Virus record (IMG/VR): IMGVR_UViG_3300020415_000002
Coordinates: 1 to 20,940 of that record
Direction: 5' to 3' (one strand)
From: a virus
DNA length: 20,940 nt
A program made the position numbers and the translations under genes. Numbering within the stretch: the first letter of the stretch is position 1; every line of letters begins with the position of its first letter. Below, piece by piece: positions 5,844 to 13,800 of this stretch. The notes below the pieces were generated by a model. That model saw nothing but the letters and a program-made list of their open reading frames with translations. It did not search any database and had not been told where the DNA came from.

Positions 5844-6852
5844 GGAACTCAGTCTGGAGGAAGCGTTGACGAGAGTCGCCAACGCACGGATCGGGGAAGG
5901 GGCATCTACGGATGCCCCGACCCCGGTGCCCTCGCAACCTCCAGCAGAAATAGAGGGAATATCCGCAGCAGACCTGCAAAGACTATTCACACCGAAGCGT
6001 GAGCAAGTCAGGCGTATGCGCCATGACCTGCGTTCCGGTAGCGAATGGTCTTTCGGTGTGCGGGTGTTTGATGAAGCCACCTTGGGTGGAGCACGCGCTG
6101 GTCAGTTGGTGACCGTTATCGGTCGCTCGCATACAGGCAAAACGCTGCTGGCTTTGAACATGGTGGCTCGTAACCGCAACCACCGCACTCTGTGGGTGAG
6201 TCCAGACGAAACCGAAACAATGTTTTGGGGCCGATACGCAGCCATCCGTATGGAAATCGACCAGAAGGATTGGATTGGACGCCTAATCAGGGAAGACCCA
6301 ACCGCTTGGGAACGTGTCGAACAACTGATGCGTGACGAAACGAACCTGCACTTTGAATCTACGGGCATGAGTGTCGATGATATCGACAAGGCCATGCGCA
6401 TTGCTTCAGTTGAATTGTGGGATGGGCAGCGCCCCGAGGTGCTGGTGTACGACTACTTGGAGTTGATTCGGGGTGGTGGCGCTGGCGATGCAGCCAGCGT
6501 GCAAGCCAAAATCGAATCGTTCAAGCAGTTGGTATCGGATTGGCGTGTCATAGGTGTGATCTTGCATCAGTCCGGTCGGGGTTCAGGGAACCGTGGTCGG
6601 GCTGGCGGGATTGAGGCGGGACGATACGCATCCACGAGTGAGAGCCACTTCCTGATCGAAACGTGGCGGCGGTGGGATGACACCAACATGGAGGAAGCAG
6701 AGCGCAAAGTCTATGAAAACGAAATCAGCGCTGGCTTGTGGAAGAATAAGTCTGGTGACGGAGAGAAAGCGGAAGTCAACCTGACCATCCACGCAAGCGG
6801 AAGACTATTGGAACCGGGAATTGTATGGGAGCAGATGATCTTAGATGAGTGA
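5836..6852 (+). CDS. DnaB-like RecA-fold ATPase (replicative helicase candidate)
   Basis: 338 residues from a GTG at 5836. An alternative TTG at 5866 has GGAGG five bases upstream. After a poorly ordered N-terminus comes a RecA-fold core: Walker A GRSHTGKT (96-103), a VSPDETE segment (121-127) carrying the likely catalytic glutamate as in DnaB, Walker B VLVYD (202-206) and the sensor-like ILHQSGRG (242-249). The ending resembles the DnaB C-terminal domain. The N-terminal primase-binding domain of DnaB is missing, so this is a core-only helicase or a KaiC/RadA-like ATPase. The adjacent primase favours a replicative helicase unwinding the phage fork. Its stop overlaps the primase start. Confidence 0.82.
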   Translation: MAEELSLEEALTRVANARIGEGASTDAPTPVPSQPPAEIEGISAADLQRLFTPKREQVRRMRHDLRSGSEWSFGVRVFDEATLGGARAGQLVTVIGRSHTGKTLLALNMVARNRNHRTLWVSPDETETMFWGRYAAIRMEIDQKDWIGRLIREDPTAWERVEQLMRDETNLHFESTGMSVDDIDKAMRIASVELWDGQRPEVLVYDYLELIRGGGAGDAASVQAKIESFKQLVSDWRVIGVILHQSGRGSGNRGRAGGIEAGRYASTSESHFLIETWRRWDDTNMEEAERKVYENEISAGLWKNKSGDGEKAEVNLTIHASGRLLEPGIVWEQMILDE

Positions 6853-7900
6853 GATACTCCCCTCCTCGCAGATAAGGAACCTGTTCATCGGGTTCAATCT
6901 CGCTTATGGAACGGACGTTGGCGGCTGCCGGTGGGCAGACGTTGACGATGCGTTGCTAGAGAAGCACCTCACGGGTGAAGAGATGATCGGTATCTATCCG
7001 ATGGTTTATGACCCCCGGTATGAGCGTGGTGGTTCCGATACGTGGCGTGAAGATGTTGACGACAACCGCTACTACGTGGAGATGGAGCCAGACCTTTGGA
7101 TGTGCCGATGGGGTTCCATCGACATAGACGAAGGCGATGACTCACTGATCTACGCAAGGAGTGTCCAGAATGTTTTGCGTGCATTGGATATTCAATGCTG
7201 GTTGGAACGCTCGCGTAGCAAGGGTTATCACGTTTGGATATTCAACAAGGACTGGGTGAAGGCATCGACCATGCGCCGCGCTATGAAGGCTGCGCTTGAT
7301 CTTGCCGACATCCCTTACGACGCTGTTTATCCGAAACAGGATTCTCTTAAGGGTCCACCCGGCAACTACATGCGCTTACCGTATGGTGGGAAACGTCCTG
7401 AGCATCGGCAGGTTGTCGTGGATAGCAGCAGCGACAGCGAAACCGATGAGGAATGGTTGGATCTATTCGACTTCATCATTCTCGCAGAACAAGGACGAAC
7501 GCCTACAGCCACGTTGGAGGCGGCTGCCGCCCTGTATCAGGAACCGGAACCCGTTTATCCTGACCTGCCACCTAAGCGGGACTACAGCAAGGAACCCTTG
7601 ATGAACGTGGATGGCACACGTTTGCGTGGGCTATCAGCGGAGATGTACGAGAACGGTCCCGTCCCGTACTATCGTGGTACCGGTGCTGGCCGTGGTCGGC
7701 ACGGCTTTCTCAACAGGTTCGCTCGTTCGATGGTCGAATCGGGTTACTCTCAAGGGGACGTTCTGTCATGGACGAAAGACTTAGATACGCGATTGGGGCA
7801 ATGGTGGCAAGACGGACCCAAGTTCACAGGCAGGCATGACTGTGACCGCCAAATCGAAAGGCTCGTCCAAGACGCAAGCCGACGAGCGAGCGTCAGATGA
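6845..7900 (+). CDS. Archaeo-eukaryotic-type primase (AEP superfamily)
   Basis: 351 residues. WGSIDIDEGD carries the catalytic D93-x-D95 pair, SRSKGYHVWIF (123-133) is the S-x-H nucleotide-binding motif with H129, and YPKQD with K164 plus a GNYMRLPYGG segment (173-182) completes the pattern. These features match AEP primase-polymerases, in particular the branch found in TOTE-type conflict systems and many phages. The C-terminal 80 residues (GRHGFLNRFARSMVESGYS onward) form a helical domain like those following primase cores. It would make primers for, and may also extend, phage DNA. It overlaps the helicase gene by eight bases and RusA by 65 bases. Confidence 0.82.
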   Translation: MSEILPSSQIRNLFIGFNLAYGTDVGGCRWADVDDALLEKHLTGEEMIGIYPMVYDPRYERGGSDTWREDVDDNRYYVEMEPDLWMCRWGSIDIDEGDDSLIYARSVQNVLRALDIQCWLERSRSKGYHVWIFNKDWVKASTMRRAMKAALDLADIPYDAVYPKQDSLKGPPGNYMRLPYGGKRPEHRQVVVDSSSDSETDEEWLDLFDFIILAEQGRTPTATLEAAAALYQEPEPVYPDLPPKRDYSKEPLMNVDGTRLRGLSAEMYENGPVPYYRGTGAGRGRHGFLNRFARSMVESGYSQGDVLSWTKDLDTRLGQWWQDGPKFTGRHDCDRQIERLVQDASRRASVR

Positions 7901-8237
7901 GTTCTCATTCGTCGTACCCGGAAGACCACAGCCCAAGGGTCGTCCCCGAATGTCGCGCAAGGGGCGCGTGTATACGCCTAAAGAAACCGTTCTGGCTGAG
8001 AAATCTTACATCGCTGCTGCGGGAGAGAATCCGCCAGTCTTTGACGGCCCTGTATCGGTGGAGATGACGTTTTGCAAAGAAGCAACGTACATCACTGTCC
8101 GCTCCTTGAAAGAATGGCAGACTCCCTTGCGTGGCGATCTGGACAACTACGTCAAACTGTGTCTGGATGGGTGCCAACGTGCGGGAATAATCCCGAACGA
8201 CCGGTTTGTGATGCGACTGGAAGCGGTCAAAGAATGA
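7836..8237 (+). CDS. rusA: RusA-family Holliday junction resolvase
   Basis: 133 residues, close to the usual RusA length. VVPGRPQPKGRPR (26-38) and RVYTPKET (44-51) are family signatures. GDLDNYVK gives D101, D103 and K107. The third metal ligand region is N121-D122, where most members have two aspartates. The retained D122 matches the essential one in E. coli RusA. The enzyme resolves four-way junctions made during recombination and replication so that DNA can be packaged. The ATG at 7836 lies 65 bases inside the primase gene. The GTG at 7842 is the only nearby alternative. Confidence 0.88.
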   Translation: MTVTAKSKGSSKTQADERASDEFSFVVPGRPQPKGRPRMSRKGRVYTPKETVLAEKSYIAAAGENPPVFDGPVSVEMTFCKEATYITVRSLKEWQTPLRGDLDNYVKLCLDGCQRAGIIPNDRFVMRLEAVKE

Positions 8238-8743
8238 TGCTTGTCGAATTGGAAACGTGGGAATACGAATGGGCTTCCCATGTAGGCGCCCGAAGGTACA
8301 TTGAAAACTGGGGGAAAAGGGATGCCCCCTACTACGACAAGAAACGCATGGAAGATGATCGAACGGCGCAGGTCGCAGCCTGTGTCGGAGAGTTAGCGGT
8401 AGCAAAGATCACCAACCAATACTGGTCGGGCCATGTGTGGCACCAGTCCGTACACAAGGACTACAGACACATCCCTGATGTCGGGCGCGACATCGAAGTA
8501 CGCCGGGTGAGAACAAGCACTAATGCCGCCGTGCGGGAACGTCAGTTGGGCAAGGGGTTGACTTTGTTCGTGGTCAAACCCGTAGCCCCGGAGTTTCGGG
8601 CAGTTGAAATCTTGGGTTGGATTGACCATGACGAAGCGTGGGAAAAGGGTGAGCCTTCGGGTTACAGCGAGGACACCCGCGTAATCGCTGAAGAACATCT
8701 GCACGCTGCCATGACTTACACTAGTACCGATGGCAAGACGTGA
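8234..8743 (+). CDS. Probable PD-(D/E)XK nuclease-like protein
   Basis: 169 residues from the ATG overlapping the RusA stop (ATGA). A longer in-frame version from 8072 would lie inside RusA and is unlikely. The central part has CVGELAVAK (glutamate helix) and then PDVGRDIEVRRVRT, where D-x-E-V-R resembles the D-(D/E)-x-K catalytic strand, with Arg where Lys is common. Strands LTLFVVKPV and VEILGWID follow. This fits a restriction-enzyme-like fold seen in phage proteins near resolvases. Activity is uncertain because of the Arg. Its end overlaps the next gene by 14 bases. Confidence 0.55.
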   Translation: MMLVELETWEYEWASHVGARRYIENWGKRDAPYYDKKRMEDDRTAQVAACVGELAVAKITNQYWSGHVWHQSVHKDYRHIPDVGRDIEVRRVRTSTNAAVRERQLGKGLTLFVVKPVAPEFRAVEILGWIDHDEAWEKGEPSGYSEDTRVIAEEHLHAAMTYTSTDGKT

Positions 8744-9101
8744 GTATTCCTTCGACCCGATAGCGTTAGTTTCTCTTTCTCAGCGTTACGGAAGCCAAGG
8801 CCGATTACCTGCAACACCGATGGAGGCGTTGCAACAAGCCGGTCCTGATGAACCGCTTACGTCTAAAGACGAGCAGGTTGAACTCCAAGAAATAGTGTTA
8901 AACGCACTAAATCATTTGGAAGATTGGGAACAATGGCTTCTTAACGCGCTGCTTTTTGAGAAGATGAGCCTGCGTCAAGTTGAGTTTGTATTAGGAATGC
9001 CGAAGACAACCGTTGCAAGAAAACGCGACATTGTGTTGGACAAATTGAAAACATATTTGGCAAATGAGCCAGTAATCAGGAGGTATTTGCATGGAGAATG
9101 A
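8730..9101 (+). CDS. Sigma-70 region 4-like HTH protein
   Basis: 123 residues. Residues about 62-110 (LEDWEQWLLNALLFEKMSL, then RQVEFVLGMPKTTVARKRD) look like region 4 of sigma-70 factors, with the recognition helix at TTVARKRDIVLDKLK. Region 2, needed to bind the -10 element, is absent, so it is not a full sigma factor. It may be a DNA-binding regulator, or it may bind the RNA polymerase flap in place of host sigma region 4. The DNA around 8880-9070 looks richer in A and T than its neighbours by eye. It overlaps the genes on both sides. Confidence 0.7.
   Translation: MARREYSFDPIALVSLSQRYGSQGRLPATPMEALQQAGPDEPLTSKDEQVELQEIVLNALNHLEDWEQWLLNALLFEKMSLRQVEFVLGMPKTTVARKRDIVLDKLKTYLANEPVIRRYLHGE
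9060..9090 (+). promoter_or_regulatory. Possible Shine-Dalgarno hairpin of the Nmad1-like gene
   Basis: GCAAAT (9060-9065) is complementary to ATTTGC (9085-9090), which ends directly before the ATG at 9091. AGGAGGT lies in the 19-base loop. The stem is AU-rich and the loop long, so this is the weakest member of the series. Confidence 0.35.
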
Positions 9102-9633
9102 AGTGCCAGTCATCCAGCCGAAGACTTGGGAAAGCGCTGCCGGTCTTTGTGCTTGGCAAATAGATAAGGAACACAAGTTGCGGCTTGAATCTATGCGATC
9201 CCATCCGTCTTGGGGTGGTTCAGCAAACTGGTTGACCAGTTTGCGTGAAGAATATGACGGGCTGACCGAACAGTGGTACGGGTCCGATGACGGACCCGCT
9301 TGGGAATGGTTCAGGAGTCTTGCGAGTACAACAATGCTTGCCGCCTACACGACGGGCGCTGCCCCCTCGCTAACGGCAGAGTCCATACTCCCGTTACTGG
9401 GACGCAAGCAGAACGACTATGGCTACGAGAACATCAACCGGTTTGGGCGCGACGGAATCTTGGTGCGGATGCACGACAAGATCGCCCGCATAGAGAATCT
9501 AGTGGATCAGACAGACGCACCCAGTAACGAATCCTTAGCGGATTCGTTCGTGGATCTAGTGGGTTATTCCATCATCGGAATGATGTGGGAGTACGGGATC
9601 TGGCACCTGCCATTAACAGGGAATCAGTCCTGA
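9091..9633 (+). CDS. Nmad1/DUF1599-like nucleotide-modification-associated protein
   Basis: 180 residues, with AGGAGGT seven bases before the ATG. The C-terminal half carries the DUF1599 pattern: K106-x2-DYG (109-111), GILVRMHDKIARIENL (122-137) and NESLADSFVDLVGY (146-159). This family was named nucleotide modification associated domain 1 because of its gene neighbours in phages. Its helical fold and E147-x3-D151-x3-D155 arrangement recall all-alpha NTP pyrophosphatases, so it may act on a nucleotide pool. No hydroxymethylase, glycosylase or other base-modifying enzyme is visible in this window. The end overlaps the convergent gene by ten bases. Confidence 0.72.
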   Translation: MENEVPVIQPKTWESAAGLCAWQIDKEHKLRLESMRSHPSWGGSANWLTSLREEYDGLTEQWYGSDDGPAWEWFRSLASTTMLAAYTTGAAPSLTAESILPLLGRKQNDYGYENINRFGRDGILVRMHDKIARIENLVDQTDAPSNESLADSFVDLVGYSIIGMMWEYGIWHLPLTGNQS

Positions 9634-9944
9634 TCCAACTCATCCAACTCATCCAACGCATCCATGCTTCCCATAATCAGGTGAGTCATGGTTGAGAACA
9701 CGTAACTGTGCAACGGGCTTTCGTCAAAGTTCCCGACGATATTTTCCGCAGCGAACGCCATAGCGCGTTCGTAAGGAAGAACGATCAGAACACCTAGATC
9801 GCTTTCATTCCACTTAGCGTGATTCCCGTCAGTGATGTCCAACAGGTGCGAAGTCTTCCGAATCTCTTTATAGATTTCGGTAGCGATGTAGCCGTACTCG
9901 TCGTGCCATTTGGCAAACGCTCCGTCTACAGGCTCCCCCGACAT
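9624..9944 (-). CDS. Hypothetical protein downstream of the lysis genes
   Basis: 106 residues from the ATG at 9944, which overlaps the holin stop (TGATG). A longer reading up to 10076 runs through the holin gene and gives an unprotein-like Arg/Gly-rich start, so I reject it. The protein is helical and acidic. Its tail repeats a three-residue unit, LDELDELDQD, encoded by a nine-base direct repeat. Being the last gene of the leftward operon after amidase and holin, it may be an accessory lysis factor, but no family is recognised and no membrane segment is clear. Confidence 0.6.
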   Translation of the reverse strand: MSGEPVDGAFAKWHDEYGYIATEIYKEIRKTSHLLDITDGNHAKWNESDLGVLIVLPYERAMAFAAENIVGNFDESPLHSYVFSTMTHLIMGSMDALDELDELDQD

Positions 9945-10102
9945 CAGCCGATACGTTCCTTTGCGTATCCCTTCAGGACGGAAAGGGCGGCTGCCACCCC
10001 GGCAATCACCGCCACCTTCAAAGTTCCCTGATCTCCGATTACGAATACGGCTAGAAAAGCCTGAACGAACGTCCAACCGGAGCGTTCCATAATGTCCATC
10101 AT
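9944..10102 (-). CDS. Putative holin
   Basis: 52 residues, encoded between the amidase and the 106-residue gene. The start ATG overlaps the amidase stop (ATGA) and the stop overlaps the next ATG (TGATG), a tight coupled arrangement. After MMDIMERSGWTF there are two hydrophobic stretches: QAFLAVFVIG (about 14-23), then a short DQGTLK turn, then VAVIAGVAAALSVL (about 30-43). A basic end (KGYAKERIG) follows. This matches the short phage holin type with an SGWTFVQAF-like entry that I associate with actinophages. It would permeabilise the membrane and time release of the neighbouring amidase. Confidence 0.72.
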   Translation of the reverse strand: MMDIMERSGWTFVQAFLAVFVIGDQGTLKVAVIAGVAAALSVLKGYAKERIG

Positions 10103-10854
10103 GCTACCCACAACACCTTCCATGTGTCTGCGTCAACGATCCCGTTGACTTTCATAGCGAACTGTGACTGAAATCGTTTACATGCGCTCGCAGATTGCTT
10201 ACCGTAAATACCATCCACTTTCAATCCGGCGTCAATGCGATCATTCAGTTTCTGTTGCGTAATCGAAACCCACTTTCCCGTAGAGCCTCGCTTGATTGGT
10301 TTACTTATTACGTATTGCAAACCTGTCTCCGTAAGATATCGAAGGATCCCGGCCCAATCGACAACCTTATTCGTATGGGGTTGGCCGGTAGCCATTCCGG
10401 CTTCTATCCATTTGGTCAGAGTTTCGCCGGGGCAAGTCGTAGATGAGAAATCTTTATGACATCGCACCCATAGGTGATCGCCATGCTTTTCCCTGATTGC
10501 CCCGACGGCGGTCAAGATACTATCTTTACCGCGATCCGTTAGCCCATCATCGGAATCTCCGATGTATGCAACGGAGATGCTTTTAGAGTTCCAACCGCGC
10601 GTGGCTGCACCCCTCTTCCACCCGCGACCTTCAAAGATTTCACCCGTTTCACCTGACACAAGCCAGTTGTACGCGATGGAATCCCATCCCTTGGTATGCA
10701 CATGATACCTGTCATGTCCCCTCACACGCTCCCACGGGCCGTGTGACGGCCCCGTGGTGTGATGGACGATGATCCCCTGCACACGACGCCTGAAGGGCTT
10801 CAGACGCTTCCCTGTATCTATCGCACCCCAATCGGTGCGGGCGACGTACCTCAT
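10099..10854 (-). CDS. Endolysin: N-acetylmuramoyl-L-alanine amidase with peptidoglycan-binding domain
   Basis: 251 residues. Residues 1-150 form an Amidase_2/PGRP domain like T7 lysozyme: IIVHHTTG with zinc ligand H31, a Y50/Y62 region, SISVAYIGD (92-100), then H133 (CHKDF) and C141 (TTCPGE) as the other ligands. Residues about 190-251 form a PG_binding_1 module (VSITQQKLND, then VDGIYGKQSASACKRFQ). It cleaves the amide bond between muramic acid and the peptide to lyse the host. There is no signal peptide, consistent with release through the adjacent holin. The gene starts 24 bases after the stop of the giant gene. Confidence 0.93.
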   Translation of the reverse strand: MRYVARTDWGAIDTGKRLKPFRRRVQGIIVHHTTGPSHGPWERVRGHDRYHVHTKGWDSIAYNWLVSGETGEIFEGRGWKRGAATRGWNSKSISVAYIGDSDDGLTDRGKDSILTAVGAIREKHGDHLWVRCHKDFSSTTCPGETLTKWIEAGMATGQPHTNKVVDWAGILRYLTETGLQYVISKPIKRGSTGKWVSITQQKLNDRIDAGLKVDGIYGKQSASACKRFQSQFAMKVNGIVDADTWKVLWVA

Positions 10855-10878
10855 ACCCTAAGGATACTTTGTCCCTCG

Positions 10879-13800
10879 CTACAAATGCGACCTTCTCAAC
10901 GCCCGCTCTTGCGCCCGCTCTTCCCGCAGGTCATAGCCGCGAGAACGCATCTCCTGCTGCTGCTCCCACTTCGTGTTCGTTCGCAACCCGATACCAGCAA
11001 ACCAAGAAATCCAATTGCTTACAGCGCGCTGCTGATACTTCTCTTCATCAGGGAACAGCCGTCGGTAATCCGTGAACGTAGGCAGCAACTGTGCCATGCC
11101 ATGCAACGCATGGTCTGGCATCACCCACTCGTCCTCGTAATTCTTTGAAGCGATACCAAGCACCCGTAAACCCTGCATCAAACCGGGAATCATCGCATAC
11201 GCAGTCGGCACAGGCTCCGGGCGACCATCAAAACTGTAACCCTTCCAAAGATTCTGCTTCGCCTTCCACTCATAAGGCGCCTTAATGATCGGTGTCAACT
11301 GTGTACCAAAGGTTCCCAACGCAATCTCCGCACGCTCCATAATCCCAAGGTCTTTATCGAAAGCAAGCATGGGATCAAGCAGTTCAAGCGGAGCCTTGAA
11401 CGGCATGTCAGGCAAGATCATCATGTTCTCACCCTCGTACTTCCACGGCAAACGAATGGCACCCTGACGTTGCATCCAACGCGGGACGACACCCCCCTCA
11501 TCGTCTTCCGACATGAGTTCAACTTCCTTCTTCAAACTCACATAACGGTTGAACACCTCTGGCTGACGCGCGAATTGCTCCATCATCAAAGGCATGTTCT
11601 TACGAGTCCACGTATAGAACGGAACCACCCGCTTCACAACGTTTCGTTCAAAGTCCGACAGATCGTCGTAATCGAAATGGAACTTCATAATGTTGTCGAA
11701 CGCTTCGCTGGCGGTGCCGCCCTTCTTCAACGTGTCAAAGCCAAGCGACCCACGCAAGAAAGTCTCAGTCGCCATACCGAAATTCTTAGACAAACGCAAT
11801 GGAGCGTTGCGTGTATTCATCGGGTTGATGGCGTCAACTATGTTGACTTCCTTCCCTCCGATGCGGACGTTGGCGTTCGGCGCAAGACGACGAGCCAAGA
11901 TCCCACGACCAGAAGACTCCACAAACTCAGAAGCAACCTGACCAGAAGCAGAACCCAAACTGCCAGTCCGCGCCAACTCCCTAATAATCTCTACATCCGC
12001 ACGACTCACATTCTCTGGGTTAATCATCCGGCCACGCATCGCCTTACGCATCCGCGCAGCCTTCTTCGTCAACCCCGCAGTAACAGCCTCCTCCTCCTGA
12101 TACTTCCAATACGCACGCATGAACTTGCGATAACTGGACCAATCCATGCCAGCGAGATGATTCATAAACGCACCAGAGAGGAAGTTGCGCCCGTGGAAAC
12201 CCGGCTTCGCAATCATGTAAGCACGCAACAGATTGTGCAACTTGTCGTACTTGCTTAAGAACCCCGCAGCACCACCCCTAGCGGCAAACATTTCAGTCGC
12301 AAGCATCGACTCAACCAACGTGTCATTGCCCTGTAGGCGACCAAACTCTTTCATGCCCGAAAGGAAAATGTCTTCAATCATTTCCTCCGCTTGGGGCACC
12401 TTGTGAAGATCGCCCAATTTCTGTTCAGGCAACTTCGATATGAGATCAGTCCAGCCCTCAGCGCCGCGTTGGAACTCATCCAACGCAAGGTTCAGCATGG
12501 CGTTATCACCCTCAATGAGAGCGCCTACAGCCAACCGCAACTCAATCAAATCGTCCGGTAGATCCTCCAACGGTGTGTTCACCGGGGCACCCAAACGATC
12601 CAGCAGGTCCAGAGCCTCATCTATCTGACGCTGCTTCTCATCCATGCCGCTCTTAACGAGCCACCTTTCGGTGTCCGCCAGATCGGCAACCCATGAATCA
12701 GGTGGTGTTGAAAGTTCAATCGCTTCTCTGGCCGCCTTGAGTTCTATCTCAGAAAGTACCAGACCTTGAGTTTCCCTGTAAGTCTTAGCCGCTAGTTGCT
12801 GGTCTGCAACCAGCACGGCGCGACGTTCAACCAACTGTTGCAGAACATCCGGTAACGGCTGATTTCCTATGACCGTTTTGGGTGATGCGGATACTTCTTG
12901 GAACCATTCAAAGAATGCGGCTGGCTCAACAAATAAAGTCTCACCCTCTTTAGCCTGCGTGCTGGCAGTCAGCCGCGTGGTCGGATCAAGCGGATCGGCT
13001 CCACCCTGATCTTTCATCCACTGGGCTACTTCCATTTCGTATTGGTCAACGTCCCAATTATTGATGTACATATCTTCAAGGAAATCGTTGACATCATCAA
13101 CCGATGCTCCCTGATCGGTCATGTCTTGCGCCATGTCCTCCATCAGGGCGTCTGGATCCCAGAAAGGATGTGTCTTATCATTTTTGACAGTGGCCCACGG
13201 TGCCTTCGGCACCTCCACCGCATCATACGGAGTCGATATCATCGACTCCTGTTCGGCCAGATTCTTTGCGAGTTGTTCGTATTCGATTTCCAGATTGTCA
13301 CTCAACTTTGCGGTGAGGTCTGCTTCCGTTATGGCTTCCTTCGTTGGCACCAACTTTCCGTCCACGACCTCGTTGCCGGTCAAGCGGGAAATGTTGCGGT
13401 GCGTCATCGACACATCCATCGACCTCAGAGCCGCCGGGTTTGTAGCCATGAAATTGGGGAACTGCGTCCGACCAAAGGTGCTCAACCCGCCAGCCCCCGG
13501 AACGTTCACTGCGTCAGGGGAGTTAGGTCCACCGCTCACCCAATACGCAGCGGAATACCCATCGGCTGATAGCGAATTCTGAAACTCCTGATTGAACTGT
13601 GTCAGGTACCACCGACGCAGAGTTTCCTGTTTGCCTCCACCGCCGGTTCCCGGCCTTATCTGCTTGTGGCCTCCTCCGCGACCTGCCGTCGCCGGAGATT
13701 CCAACATCCCCTCCCAGCCAAAGGCACCTCTCGCCACCTCGCTCTCATCAGCGAAGTCCACCAGCCACGGGGTTACGATGTGCTCGCCCTCACCAGTGAA

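Noticed and set aside
8072-8233. Longer start for the probable nuclease at 8234
   Set aside because: It would overlap RusA across its catalytic region. The ATGA junction at 8234-8237 fits the pattern of the neighbouring genes.
9945-10076. Longer form of the 106-residue minus-strand protein
   Set aside because: The extension overlaps the holin gene in another frame and is Arg/Gly-rich. The TGATG junction at 9944-9946 marks the likely start.
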